DNA of 64,000 nt from Leptolyngbya sp. FACHB-261 (GTDB lineage Bacteria; Cyanobacteriota; Cyanobacteriia; FACHB-261), in NCBI RefSeq assembly GCF_014696065.1, contig NZ_JACJPL010000018.1:62001-126000 (forward strand). The letters run 5' to 3'. Both the position numbers and the translations under genes were made by a program. This document shows positions 1 through 9,074 of this stretch, piece after piece. The notes under the pieces were generated by a model. It saw only the letters and a list, made by a program, of their open reading frames with translations, was not told the DNA's origin and did no database searches. Each line of letters starts with the position of its first letter. Position 1 is the first letter of the stretch.

Positions 1-357
1 CCAACCGATTCCTGCAATTAGCGTGCTACGGATGTTAACAGAGGCAAGTTCCTTGAGCCGATTGTAATATCTCTCACGGTTTAGGACCATGCCATCGCGG
101 ATATGCCGGATGCCTAGCTCTTGCAGCTGTGGCTTAATAATCGTCTCGTATCCCCGACCATAGGGAGTCTGATCATAAGTTAAGTGGACATTGACGCCAA
201 TAGAGTCAACAAAGGCATCTGCACTGCGAGCCCGCTCCGACTGGTTCTGTACTTTGGGCAGAAATAGACTAGCGCAGATCAGCAAGCTGGCTAGCAAGAA
301 ACCTGCTGTCAATTGAGCCAGCCGTAGATTACGACGCCTACCCCCGAAGACTCTCAT
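1..357 (-). CDS. Membrane-anchored glycosidase-like protein, N-terminal part (cut by left edge)
   Basis: Only the first 119 residues are in the window; the gene runs off the left edge. A basic N-terminus (MRVFGGRRRNLR) is followed by a hydrophobic segment at about residues 13 to 34, which reads as a signal anchor or signal peptide. Next comes FVDSIGVNVHLTYDQTPYG and then LRELGI-like text ending in HIRDG, which resembles the first strand and helix of a glycoside-hydrolase-type TIM barrel found in extracellular cyanobacterial proteins. Catalytic residues would lie outside the window, so substrate and activity cannot be stated. Its ATG overlaps the TGA of the upstream glycosyltransferase (ATGA), so it is probably the distal gene of the polysaccharide operon. 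A role in trimming or remodelling the exported glycan is inference. Confidence 0.6.
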   Translation of the reverse strand, partial: MRVFGGRRRNLRLAQLTAGFLLASLLICASLFLPKVQNQSERARSADAFVDSIGVNVHLTYDQTPYGRGYETIIKPQLQELGIRHIRDGMVLNRERYYNRLKELASVNIRSTLIAGIGW

Positions 358-1322
358 TGCGGTATCCCTGTGATTTGACGCGTCAGGGCTTGGGATGTCA
401 GGCTTAATGCCATCGCAGCACAGGAACGCAGGCTGAAATCGCCTCTCATTGCTCGCCATAAATAAAAACGTGCCCGTTCAATCTCTCCAGTTCGCAATAA
501 GGCGATGCCTAGAGTTGTGTTGGCATGAGCCCATTTTTTCTGGAAATAGGGCCTAAACTCTCTTAAGCGGGTATCCTCCATAAACCGTTCGTAGCAGAAG
601 ATGCCAGAGTTCGCCTTGCGGATCTTGGCTTGGGCATTGCGACTGCCACTAGTCATCGTTTCAGACTGTGGGTGAATGCGATAGAGGGTTAGCCGTTCGG
701 GGCAGTAATAAGCACCACGGCCTGAACGACAGGCTAAGTAGGTTAGATAGTAGTCCCAATAAACGCCTACCTCCCGCAGTTCTAGCAAATTAATCATTTC
801 ACGGCGAATGACAGCCGAGGAAGCTGGTGATACAGCCTGATGCACTAGCCCTAGGTCATAAAAGGGTTGATAGATGCCTTCTTTGAGCTGGTTCCGATAC
901 CACCGTTTGCTGTTTTGCTCAGTCTCTTGCTGATCAACATTGCCGTTCGCGTCAATAATATAGTGATCGCAAAAAGCCAGAGCCAATTCTGGCTGCTGGA
1001 CAAGAGGAAGCACTAGCTTCTCTAAGAAATTCTCATTCCATAAATCGTCATCATTTAAGCAGGCGATATACTCGCCTTGTGCCTGCTCAAAAGCATGAGC
1101 GACATTCAAAGCCACCCCGAGATTCTTTGAGTTGCGCCGCAAGCGAATGCGAGGATCATTCAAATCCTCAATCAAAGCCTGAGGACTTTCAGGGCTACAG
1201 TCATCAGAGACGATGACTTCAAAATTTTGATATGTCTGCCGAAGGACGCTCTTGAGCGCTTCTTTTAAATAAGCCAGACGATTGTAGGTTGGGATGATGA
1301 CACTAATTAAAGGCTGCTGCAA
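354..1322 (-). CDS. Family 2 glycosyltransferase
   Basis: A 322-residue GT-A fold glycosyltransferase of family GT2, expected to move a sugar from a nucleotide donor onto a growing glycan at the cytoplasmic face of the membrane. The N-terminus has the family opening ISVIIPTYNRLAYLKEAL, then VIVSDDCSPE around residue 40, and the metal-binding DxD-type motif LNDDDLW near residue 90. No membrane helix is visible. The start is TTG at 1322: an in-frame TAA lies 12 bases upstream, and an AAGG ribosome-binding element sits about six bases before the TTG. The stop overlaps the next gene by four bases, which indicates translational coupling. Donor and acceptor cannot be read from sequence. Confidence 0.88.
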   Translation of the reverse strand: MQQPLISVIIPTYNRLAYLKEALKSVLRQTYQNFEVIVSDDCSPESPQALIEDLNDPRIRLRRNSKNLGVALNVAHAFEQAQGEYIACLNDDDLWNENFLEKLVLPLVQQPELALAFCDHYIIDANGNVDQQETEQNSKRWYRNQLKEGIYQPFYDLGLVHQAVSPASSAVIRREMINLLELREVGVYWDYYLTYLACRSGRGAYYCPERLTLYRIHPQSETMTSGSRNAQAKIRKANSGIFCYERFMEDTRLREFRPYFQKKWAHANTTLGIALLRTGEIERARFYLWRAMRGDFSLRSCAAMALSLTSQALTRQITGIPQ

Positions 1323-1389
1323 TTTAGTACCTTAAGGTATTGTCTCAGTGCTTTACAGACTGTGCTCTACCTGGATGAGAAAATCCTGG

Positions 1390-2544
1390 TTAGGTAGTGC
1401 TCAGCAGTACTTTTTCAATTCCATCTACAGTCCCACTAAGGCTGAAATTGCGTAAGACATGATCACGGCTTCTCTCGCCTAGTTGAGGATCTGTGTTTTT
1501 CCAATCTATAGTTCGACTCAAAATTCTAAACAGGTCTTCTTCATCCCCAGGTAGAGAAAGAAAATGCTGAAATTCACTGGTCAAAATTTCAGGAATTCCT
1601 CCAACTTTACTAGCTACAACAGGTGTGCCACAAGCCATTGATTCAATAATCGTTCTCCCGAAGGGTTCCGACCAGAGGCTAGGCAAAACTGTAACGTCAC
1701 TGACCCGATAAAGAGAACTTGGATTTTGAACGTGACCAAGGAAAGTTACTTTTCGATCTATTCCTAACTCGATCGACAGCCGTTTTAATTCGCCTTCATA
1801 TTCTCCGTCCTGGAGTAAAGGTTTTCCAGCGATCAGCAAATGCTTGTCGCTCTGGCCTTCTTTCAGAAGCAATGAGAATGCTCTCATTAGAGTTTCAATT
1901 CCCTTGACTCTATCGAGTCTTCCCACATATAAAATGACCTTGGTATTTCTCAAGATACCAAGGTCATCTCTGCGAGCAGTCAGATTATCTGAGGGCTTGA
2001 AAGCTTCTAGATTAATTCCATTATGAACAATCTCAATTCTCTCCCTTTCAATACCGACATTACTCCAGTCGAGTTTTGTTTGATTAGAGACAGCAATAAA
2101 TTTTTTTACTTTCGTAAGCGCAATAGCTTGTTTAGCGCCTTTCAAGCCAGCTTGGCGTAACGGATAAATTTTCTCTTCAGGTGGTGGCAAGCGAAGATGG
2201 ACAACAAACGGAATATTTTTATATGAGGCGGCAGTGGAGCCGAAGAACACCTCATTGTAACCGTTGCTGTAAATGACACTATTCTGACTAGTTGGAACCT
2301 TAGATATGTCGGACAGAAAATTTAGAACAGATGAGGCGAGTGATTTGCGATTAAATCTATAGCCATGAATCCTAATAACCTGATCACAAAAGCTATAGTA
2401 GTCTTTAAGCAAGTCTCCCTCGTTGACGTAAAGCAGACTAATACGGTGCCCCCGCTTAGACAAGCTGTGACAAACATCGAACAGACTTAACTCAGACCCA
2501 CCACGGGTTGAAGACAGTTCGTTTCCTGTAACAATGATGTGCAT
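1390..2544 (-). CDS. Family 4 glycosyltransferase
   Basis: A 384-residue GT-B retaining glycosyltransferase (GT4). The N-terminal acceptor domain shows the glycine-rich loop of the family (GNELSSTRGGSELSLF). The C-terminal donor domain begins near residue 200 with ILYVGRLDRVKGIETLMRAF. It carries the E-x7-E element within EPFGRTIIESMACGTPVVAS around residue 292, where the two glutamates bind the nucleotide sugar. The protein looks cytoplasmic or membrane-peripheral. It lies 67 bases upstream of the GT2 gene and 42 bases downstream of the dehydratase-like gene, all on the same strand. Role in building the repeat unit is inferred from context; the sugar transferred is unknown. Confidence 0.88.
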   Translation of the reverse strand: MHIIVTGNELSSTRGGSELSLFDVCHSLSKRGHRISLLYVNEGDLLKDYYSFCDQVIRIHGYRFNRKSLASSVLNFLSDISKVPTSQNSVIYSNGYNEVFFGSTAASYKNIPFVVHLRLPPPEEKIYPLRQAGLKGAKQAIALTKVKKFIAVSNQTKLDWSNVGIERERIEIVHNGINLEAFKPSDNLTARRDDLGILRNTKVILYVGRLDRVKGIETLMRAFSLLLKEGQSDKHLLIAGKPLLQDGEYEGELKRLSIELGIDRKVTFLGHVQNPSSLYRVSDVTVLPSLWSEPFGRTIIESMACGTPVVASKVGGIPEILTSEFQHFLSLPGDEEDLFRILSRTIDWKNTDPQLGERSRDHVLRNFSLSGTVDGIEKVLLSTT

Positions 2545-2586
2545 GAATTATTTAACCTACCTGATTTCTGCAATCTCTATAGACTG

Positions 2587-3567
2587 TTACAGCCTGTCGC
2601 CTGAGAGAAGCCTAAGATCATTCTCAACCATCTCTTTAATGATGTCTTCTAACTTTCTCTCGCTTTTCCAGTTTAGTTCTTCTCGAATCTTATAGCTATT
2701 TCCGCATAGTGGCACTGTTTCACCCTCACGATAAAATCGCTGATCAAGTTCGACAAAGTCACGAAAATCAAGTCCTACACACCTAAAAGCACAGTCAACG
2801 AACTCTTGTACTGAATGATTAGTACCAGAAGCAATTACATAATCTTCGGGCGCTGAGCGTTGTAACATCAACCACATTGCATCAACGTAGTCTGGGGCAT
2901 AACCCCAATCGCGCAGAGCTTCTAGATTGCCCAAATAAAGTTTGTTTTCAAGCCCAAGTTTGATTTTAGCTGCAGTAGAAGTTACTTTGCGTGTCACAAA
3001 CTTGAAGTCTCGTCGAGGCGACTCATGATTGTAAAGAATTCCTGTACAGGCAAAGATTCCATATTGATTACGATAATTACGTACAAGATGATAACTCGCC
3101 AGCTTGGAAATGCCATAGACTGAGCGAGGATTAAAAGGAGTTAGTTCATTTTGAGGAGCGCTTAAAACTCGCCCGAACATTTCGCTAGAACCAGCAAAAA
3201 AGAAACGGCACTCGGGAATTATTTCCTTAATGGAAGCTAGCAGATAGTGTGTACCATTAAAGTTACTCGTTAAAATTGAGGATTCATCGTCGAATGAGTA
3301 ACTCACAAAGCTAGAAGCAGCTAGATGGTAGCATTCATCTGGCTGTACCTCACGAATTACTTTGTATAAGGATAAGTGGTTATCCAAAGAAGCAGTGTGC
3401 AGAACTACTCGATCTTTAATGGTTTCAAGGTTGAATAGTTGACGGGATGGATCCTCAACAGCCTGCCGCCTGACAACGCCATGCACTTCATAGCCTTTAG
3501 TAAGCAACAGCTCTGCCAAATAAGAGCCATCCTGCCCAGAGATACCAGTAATCAGTGCTTTCTTCAT
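2587..3567 (-). CDS. GDP-mannose 4,6-dehydratase-like SDR protein (divergent paralogue)
   Basis: A 326-residue extended short-chain dehydrogenase of the Gmd branch. The NAD(P)-binding glycine motif is [15 protein letters not shown] at residues 8 to 22. The catalytic Tyr and Lys sit in PRSVYGISKLASY near residue 150, with SSEMFG just before. The Gmd-type blocks HESPRRDFKFVTRKVT and LYLGNLEALRDWGYAPDYV are retained. It differs from the second Gmd in the window: the [12 protein letters not shown] stretch is replaced by an unrelated-looking segment (RRQAVEDPSRQLF) and it is about 33 residues shorter. Gmd converts GDP-D-mannose to GDP-4-dehydro-6-deoxy-D-mannose. This copy may do the same, or may act on a related nucleotide sugar. 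Sequence supports the fold and branch, not the substrate. Confidence 0.8.
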   Translation of the reverse strand: MKKALITGISGQDGSYLAELLLTKGYEVHGVVRRQAVEDPSRQLFNLETIKDRVVLHTASLDNHLSLYKVIREVQPDECYHLAASSFVSYSFDDESSILTSNFNGTHYLLASIKEIIPECRFFFAGSSEMFGRVLSAPQNELTPFNPRSVYGISKLASYHLVRNYRNQYGIFACTGILYNHESPRRDFKFVTRKVTSTAAKIKLGLENKLYLGNLEALRDWGYAPDYVDAMWLMLQRSAPEDYVIASGTNHSVQEFVDCAFRCVGLDFRDFVELDQRFYREGETVPLCGNSYKIREELNWKSERKLEDIIKEMVENDLRLLSGDRL

Positions 3568-3768
3568 GTGTTTTTAGGAACTTCTGGACTTACCTATGTT
3601 ACTAGACATTATGTAACAATCTCAGCTAGGTTCCAAGATTATCAGCGGTAGCTGGTTTAGAAACCAAAGGTCCCGTAGGTTCTATCCATTATGCTTGTGT
3701 CATACTCACCTGATCTGGCTATACCAGTAGACAGATAGCTCAAATGGCAGCAGAGGATGTAGAGCCAA

Positions 3769-4166
3769 TTACTTACCAATTTGACCTTGAGCTGCTACTA
3801 AAGGATATTCTAGTAACTCTTGGACGACAATATCGAGTTTGGAGGCATCATCAACCGTGGGTAAATATTTCCTAGGTTGCCACCACCATTTAGAATAATA
3901 GGGCAAGGTTTCAAATTGTCGATTGCTGCTTCCGAGAAGCTGTGTCTCCCTCCAGCATAGCTAATTCTAGCCTTGAAGGTATCCGTTAGGAACAATACTG
4001 CTCCGAGCCAGATCAAGTGATCTCCGATATTGTGATGACCAGGATAGTCAAGCAAAACACACTGATCAAACCTCTCTAGTTGTCTTAGAAATTCATGCAA
4101 AACCTCTTTGAGTTTTCTCGTTGTTGAAATTTTCGCGGAGTTAGTTTTTATGCCCATCAGTTTCAT
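3769..4166 (-). pseudogene. Polysaccharide pyruvyl transferase remnant, frameshifted and truncated
   Basis: The first reading frame (4166 to 3810) codes 118 residues. They match the N-terminal part of polysaccharide pyruvyl transferases of the EpsI/EpsO type: LDYPGHHNIGDHLIW, where a small sugar-phosphate site normally lies, then PIILNGGGNLGNIYPR. Directly after that block the frame runs into PNSILSSKSY and a stop. In another frame the DNA continues as DIVVQELLEYPLVAAQG up to a TAA at 3769 to 3771, which resembles the segment normally following the GGGN block. A frameshift near 3850 followed by loss of the C-terminal two thirds explains this. No further family motif was seen in 3568 to 3768. 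It sits between the two dehydratase paralogues and suggests loss of one pyruvate decoration. Confidence 0.7.
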
Positions 4167-4206
4167 ACCTTGCGATATTAGCTCTTATGGGATGTTCTAG
4201 CTCTAC

Positions 4207-5286
4207 TTATTCCTGAACACGGTTGCTAGAGGCAGTCTGACGAATGAAGGCTACATCACAGCCTCCGTTTCCATTTGAGCCCTCTAAACCTCCTAAAGCC
4301 TGAAGATCAGCGTTGACCATGATCTCGACTAACTCTTTGAAGGTTACTGACGGCTGCCAGCCTAGTTTCGTTCTGGCCTTGCTAGCATCACCTAACAGCA
4401 GTTCAACTTCTGCTGGTCTAAAGTAGCGCGGATCAATCTCAACATACTTCTGCCAATCCAGGTTAGCTATCCCAAAAGCAACATCGAGAAACTCCCGAAT
4501 TGAATGGGTTTCGCCTGTGGCAATCACATAGTCATCGGGTTCCTCTTGCTGCAGCATTAACCACATAGCTTGGACGTAGTCTTTGGCATAGCCCCAGTCT
4601 CGTTTGGCATCCAAGTTGCCCAAGTAGAGCTTTTTCTGTTGCCCAGCAACAATGCGTGCCAAGGCGCGAGTAATCTTACGAGTTACAAAGGTCTCACCAC
4701 GACGCGGACCTTCGTGGTTGAACAAAATGCCATTGCAGGCGAACAAGCTATAGGACTCGCGGTAATTGACGGTTTGCCAGTGTGCGTAAACTTTAGCGCA
4801 GGCATAGGGACTGCGGGGGTAGAAAGGTGTTGTCTCCTTTTGAGGAACAGCTTGTACCAGACCAAACATTTCTGAGGAACCAGCTTGATAAAAACGCACC
4901 TCACTGCCGGTCCGTTGTTGATAATCTCGGACTGCTTCAAGTAACCGCAGAGTGCCCATACCAGTCGCGTCTACTGTATACTCCGGCGTATCAAAGCTGA
5001 CGCGTACGTGGGACTGAGCGCCAAGATTATAGATTTCAATAGGCTGAACCTCTTCTATAATGCGTCGCAGTGTAGTACCGTCAGTTAAATCGCCATAGTG
5101 TAGAAATAGACGAGCATCTGAGGTATGAGGATCTTGGTAGATTCGGTCAATGCGATCAGTATTGAATGTAGAGGTCCGTCGAATAACACCATGAACTTGG
5201 TAACCTTTCTCCAGCAGTAGTTCTGCTAAATAAGAACCATCTTGGCCTGTAATGCCGGTAATCAGTGCTCGCTTAGGTTGAGTCAT
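4207..5286 (-). CDS. gmd: GDP-mannose 4,6-dehydratase
   Basis: A 359-residue extended SDR enzyme that makes GDP-4-dehydro-6-deoxy-D-mannose, the precursor of GDP-fucose, GDP-rhamnose and related 6-deoxy sugars. Seen: nucleotide-binding [15 protein letters not shown] near the N-terminus, the Gmd marker [15 protein letters not shown] near residue 37, SSEMFG and the catalytic Tyr/Lys in [12 protein letters not shown] near residue 155. Further in are [17 protein letters not shown] and [19 protein letters not shown]. Length is normal for the family. The last 25 residues ([12 protein letters not shown] onward) extend beyond the usual end. No GDP-fucose synthase or other downstream reductase lies in the window, so the final deoxy sugar is not defined here. 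It lies 29 bases upstream-side of the WcaL-like glycosyltransferase, in the same operon direction. Confidence 0.93.
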   Translation of the reverse strand: MTQPKRALITGITGQDGSYLAELLLEKGYQVHGVIRRTSTFNTDRIDRIYQDPHTSDARLFLHYGDLTDGTTLRRIIEEVQPIEIYNLGAQSHVRVSFDTPEYTVDATGMGTLRLLEAVRDYQQRTGSEVRFYQAGSSEMFGLVQAVPQKETTPFYPRSPYACAKVYAHWQTVNYRESYSLFACNGILFNHEGPRRGETFVTRKITRALARIVAGQQKKLYLGNLDAKRDWGYAKDYVQAMWLMLQQEEPDDYVIATGETHSIREFLDVAFGIANLDWQKYVEIDPRYFRPAEVELLLGDASKARTKLGWQPSVTFKELVEIMVNADLQALGGLEGSNGNGGCDVAFIRQTASSNRVQE

Positions 5287-5315
5287 GGTTCCTAATAATT
5301 GAGTGAACGAATGGC

Positions 5316-6641
5316 TTAAAGGATTCTTGAAGATGGACTCGGGTCTAACACTTTAGAAACGCTGTTCTGAGTGGTCATGCCCACCGTTTCGGCTAGTAGT
5401 TGCTCATAAGTTTCTGCTAACTGATTATTAAGTTTGTGAATATCATAGTACTGTTCTACGTATTCTCGTCCAGACTTACCCATGCTCGCCCAAGCATCTG
5501 CATTGGCAATTAGTAGCTCTAGCTTATCAACCAAAGCATCCACGTCCCGTTCGGGAACCAAGAAGCCGGAATGTCCATGTTTAACCAATTCAGGGATACC
5601 GCTATGCTCAGTGCTGAGAACTGGTAGACCAAGAGCCATTGCCTCCATCAAAACAACAGGAATACCTTCTTGATCACCATCTCCACTTGTTACACTTGGT
5701 GCAAGCAAAATATCAGAGCCAGTGAGAATCTCGATAATTTCTGGCTGTTGTTTCCAACCAGGCAATTTGACAATGTGACTGACATCTAGTTTCTGGCTCA
5801 ATTGCTCTAAATCTTGTCGCAGGTCGCCGTCGCCCACAACAGTGTACTCAACAGAGTGTCCTCTTTTAGCAAGCTGAGCAACAGCACGAATACCATACTC
5901 AACACCTTTTTTCTCGACGAGCCGAGCAATTGTGACTAAACGTAGACAACCGTCGTCATGCATCTGTCGAGGTTTAAAGCTGAACCTACTGCAATCGATC
6001 CCCATATGATGTACGCCGATTTTCTTTTCGTTGCAGCCTAGCTCCACTAGCCGACGTCTCCAGTGTTCGCTAATAGGCAGGAAAAAGTCTCCTTTATCGA
6101 ATAGTTGATCATAAATATGGTTGCCGAATTTACGGAGGTTACCGCTGATGTCTACTCCGTGGAACGTTGTTACTAACTTACCTTGGATAGCTCCAATGTC
6201 CCTTAGCAGCATAGCTTTGACACCACATAAACCAAAGTGACACTGAATGATGTCGTACGATGGTCGTCTCTTAAAAAATGGCAATGATGCGTATAACAGT
6301 TTTAAAGATGCAGCTTTTTTTCCATATTTGAAGACATTCAGTGCTTTTGATGCAACCACCGGATCTAGAAAATAGTTAGAAAGCAGAAGTTTAAGACTGT
6401 ATAAAATTCGTAGAGCGCCGTTGTCCGGAACATCAGGTAAGTAATAAGTTCGCTCCAGCAATCTATATTTCTCTACGTCAGGGTGCATTTTAACTGTATT
6501 GCCTGCTGCATCCGCGTAAATATCAACTTCATGTCCCCGATCAATAAGTCCTGTGATTTGACTCAGGACAAAAGTTTGTGATAGCGAGGGAAATTCCCCG
6601 ACAAAGAACGCGATTTTCATGGGAGCGTTTTGCCTCGTCAC
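5316..6641 (-). CDS. Family 4 glycosyltransferase, WcaL/colanic-acid-type
   Basis: A 441-residue GT4 enzyme. The N-terminus reads [19 protein letters not shown], typical of the WcaL/AmsK group that adds sugars to exopolysaccharide repeat units. FHGVDIS lies near residue 170. The donor domain shows [15 protein letters not shown] around residue 245 and the diagnostic block [20 protein letters not shown] near residue 325, including the donor-binding glutamates. No transmembrane segment is seen. An ATG at 6620 (MKIAFFVG) is an alternative start seven codons in, which fits the usual family start. The last 20 residues are low-complexity. The gene is flanked by gmd and a GT2 gene on the same strand, consistent with assembly of the same polysaccharide. 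Confidence 0.88.
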   Translation of the reverse strand: MTRQNAPMKIAFFVGEFPSLSQTFVLSQITGLIDRGHEVDIYADAAGNTVKMHPDVEKYRLLERTYYLPDVPDNGALRILYSLKLLLSNYFLDPVVASKALNVFKYGKKAASLKLLYASLPFFKRRPSYDIIQCHFGLCGVKAMLLRDIGAIQGKLVTTFHGVDISGNLRKFGNHIYDQLFDKGDFFLPISEHWRRRLVELGCNEKKIGVHHMGIDCSRFSFKPRQMHDDGCLRLVTIARLVEKKGVEYGIRAVAQLAKRGHSVEYTVVGDGDLRQDLEQLSQKLDVSHIVKLPGWKQQPEIIEILTGSDILLAPSVTSGDGDQEGIPVVLMEAMALGLPVLSTEHSGIPELVKHGHSGFLVPERDVDALVDKLELLIANADAWASMGKSGREYVEQYYDIHKLNNQLAETYEQLLAETVGMTTQNSVSKVLDPSPSSRIL

Positions 6642-6673
6642 TGATGTTTATATTCATCTCATCCACTCAACTA

Positions 6674-7660
6674 TCAGGAAGGAACAAGGGATGCGACTCT
6701 GCGGATCAGTCCCCGTAATCCAGGCCAAGATGTTAGCAGAATATCTAATTGAGCACCTAGATAATCCCGCCGTAGGCTACGCACTAGAGGATACTGCTTT
6801 AGTAATTGATGGGCGGTTTTAGAATCATCAGAGTTAATGCAACGCAACGCTGCAACTAGGGCGAGATACGCTAAGAATTGCTCTAGCAAAGTCCGGTACT
6901 CAGCGGGGCAATCTTTTCGCAGAGGCTCTGGGTCACTTAGCATAGGCCAAGGGGGCAAAATCTTGCGGCTGCTGTGGGCCGAAATCTCTGAGGCTTCTGT
7001 GTGCCACCAGAACAGCGGAGCAGGATCGCGGTAAATCTTGTAATTAAGGATGATCTGCACCCATAGATATACATCTTCACCGTAGTTGCAGCGATCCTTG
7101 GCATAGAAGCCTCCAAAGCGTTCAAGAACCTCGCGGCGACACACCACTGCTCCTGGATGAAAGAAGTCAATGGCTCGTTTCATCAGGCGGGCGTCCATTC
7201 GGGTTGGTAATCTCCAAGGCCCTCGTGTGATGCCAAAGCGTTGAGCCTCTAGCTCCCAGCTAGTACGCTCAGCTCCTAGATAACGACCTAAGACAGTTAG
7301 AGCACAATCCGGATGGTCTTGCAGATGCTGGATCGACCTTTCCAGAAGTTCTGGTGCCCATTCATCATCCGCATCTAAAAATGAAAGCAAAGGAGCAGTG
7401 CTTTCTGCAATCCCTCGATTACGCGCTGCTCCAGGACCAGCATTGGCTTGGTAGATTAATTTTACTCGGGGATCTGTATAGGAACTGACGATGCTTGGCC
7501 CTTGATCAGTAGAACCATCATCAACAACAATGATCTCGAAGTTTTTATAGGTTTGAGCCAAAATGGAGTTCAAGCCCCGAGCAATATATTTACCTTTGTT
7601 GTACAGAGGTATCACGATAGAAACAGCAGGGCTATTCTGCTCGTTTGGAGATGAGTCCAT
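6674..7660 (-). CDS. Family 2 glycosyltransferase
   Basis: A GT2 enzyme of about 328 residues from the ATG at 7660; a TTG at 7705 just after the upstream stop could add 15 residues. The family opening is VSIVIPLYNKGKYIARGLN, followed by IIVVDDGSTDQG and the metal-binding FLDADDEW near residue 95. A conserved tryptophan/aspartate block (NYGEDVYLWVQIIL) near residue 210 matches the acceptor-side motif of this family. The C-terminus is basic and has no clear membrane helix. Position between two GT4 genes on the same strand supports a role in repeat-unit synthesis. Sugar specificity is unknown. Confidence 0.87.
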   Translation of the reverse strand: MDSSPNEQNSPAVSIVIPLYNKGKYIARGLNSILAQTYKNFEIIVVDDGSTDQGPSIVSSYTDPRVKLIYQANAGPGAARNRGIAESTAPLLSFLDADDEWAPELLERSIQHLQDHPDCALTVLGRYLGAERTSWELEAQRFGITRGPWRLPTRMDARLMKRAIDFFHPGAVVCRREVLERFGGFYAKDRCNYGEDVYLWVQIILNYKIYRDPAPLFWWHTEASEISAHSSRKILPPWPMLSDPEPLRKDCPAEYRTLLEQFLAYLALVAALRCINSDDSKTAHQLLKQYPLVRSLRRDYLGAQLDILLTSWPGLRGLIRRVASLVPS

Positions 7661-7716
7661 AGTTTGCTCTCTAATCAAGGTGGAGTTTTGTTGTTTGCAC
7701 TGCAATAGTTAGAGTC

Positions 7717-8991
7717 CTAAAGCAGTTTTCCTATTGCTTGCTCTATGTGGCACTTGACCATTTCCCAAGAATACTCAGCTTTCACAAGCTGGTAGGCAGA
7801 ACTAGCTAGCAGTTTTCCTAGCTCTGGATTTGACCAAATCTTACAAATTTCAGAGGCAAGTTCTTCAGGGCTATCGCTAATAAGTAAGTGTTCTCCATTC
7901 TGTGCATTTAAACCCTCTGCCCCTTTTGAGGTGCTGACAACCACACGACCTGCAGCAAAAGCTTCTAGGATCTTTAGGCGGGTACCTCCACCCTGCAATA
8001 AAGGGACGACTACGATACTTGATGCTGCCAGATAAGGCAGCATATCTGGAACTTTACCCGTGACTATAATGTCTGAATCCTGTTGCGCAGCTTCTAACAT
8101 AACTGGGGTTGGATTTACACCTACTAACAGGAGCCTGCTCTCTGGATACGTTTTTTTGACGAGAGGAAAAACTTTCTCGAGCAGTAATTGTGCCCCCATT
8201 GCGTTAGGTTTGTACTGAAAAGAAGCAGGAAAAATGAGCGTCAAGGGTTGTGGCTTCAGACCATCTGGAAGATTAAATTTGCCCAATTGCAAGCTCTCGT
8301 AAGCTTCCAAGTTAATTCCGTTAGGAACAACATGAACCGTTTTAGTTAAGCCAGCAAGTTCACGAAGGAGAGTTGCATCTTGAGCACTACAAGCCCATAC
8401 TTGGTCAACTTGTCGAGCAAAATCACGTTCTATGGACTCAAGCTTGGCAAGCTGCTTTTTCTGTTTCAGTCTTACCTGCGAATCTTGATTTGCTTCTGCT
8501 CTGATTGATTCGTGGAGCATGGCAGTTTCTGCGTTATGAGCATCAAGAATAATTTGGCATTTATGCCGCTTAATTACTGGGAGATAAGCGTAAAGCCACA
8601 GCTCTTCAAACACGACAAGGTGAGGCTGAAATTCTGCCAGTATCTTATCCAGCTCTTGAGCAACACTTTCTATGTAGAAGTAGTGTTTAATATCTGTATA
8701 GGGATGGTCACGAGTGATCAGCCACTGTAGTTGCCTAAGCCGACGCCCTAACTTCTCACGAAAGGAGAGTAGACTATGGTTGACATAGTGTCTGCTTAAG
8801 AAAGAAACACCAGGAGGAGATTCTGCTGGAGAGTTTGCCTCCTCTACATTAGTAGAGATAAAAACAATGCCTACAGGACCAAACTTCATCATGGCATTAA
8901 TGTTTTGCCAATCCCGAAGTGGAGCACCGCCTACAGGCGGATACTGGAAGCTTCTAGTGATAAAGAGTGTGCGCATTTCTCTTGTGGTCAT
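7717..8991 (-). CDS. Family 4 glycosyltransferase, PslH-like (TIGR03087-type)
   Basis: A 424-residue GT4 protein. The opening LFITRSFQYPPVGGAPLRDW and the later TLIFPASFQYKPNAMGAQ and VVPLLQGGGTRLKILEAFAAG are hallmarks of the PslH/EpsH-associated sugar transferase group used in exopolysaccharide synthesis. The first Rossmann domain covers roughly residues 1 to 200, with a long helical insertion around residues 165 to 200. The donor domain follows. No export signal is seen, so it should work in the cytoplasm at the membrane. An internal ATG at 8976 is a second possible start. The gene ends 11 bases before the next possible start, suggesting a tightly packed operon. Donor sugar unknown. Confidence 0.86.
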   Translation of the reverse strand: MTTREMRTLFITRSFQYPPVGGAPLRDWQNINAMMKFGPVGIVFISTNVEEANSPAESPPGVSFLSRHYVNHSLLSFREKLGRRLRQLQWLITRDHPYTDIKHYFYIESVAQELDKILAEFQPHLVVFEELWLYAYLPVIKRHKCQIILDAHNAETAMLHESIRAEANQDSQVRLKQKKQLAKLESIERDFARQVDQVWACSAQDATLLRELAGLTKTVHVVPNGINLEAYESLQLGKFNLPDGLKPQPLTLIFPASFQYKPNAMGAQLLLEKVFPLVKKTYPESRLLLVGVNPTPVMLEAAQQDSDIIVTGKVPDMLPYLAASSIVVVPLLQGGGTRLKILEAFAAGRVVVSTSKGAEGLNAQNGEHLLISDSPEELASEICKIWSNPELGKLLASSAYQLVKAEYSWEMVKCHIEQAIGKLL

Positions 8992-9074
8992 AGCTACCAG
9001 CCTCTTGTTTTTAGCCCTTTTGTTATGAGGCGTATGTTTCTTCTGGGCGTTGCGAATTCTACCAATCGAGCTGT

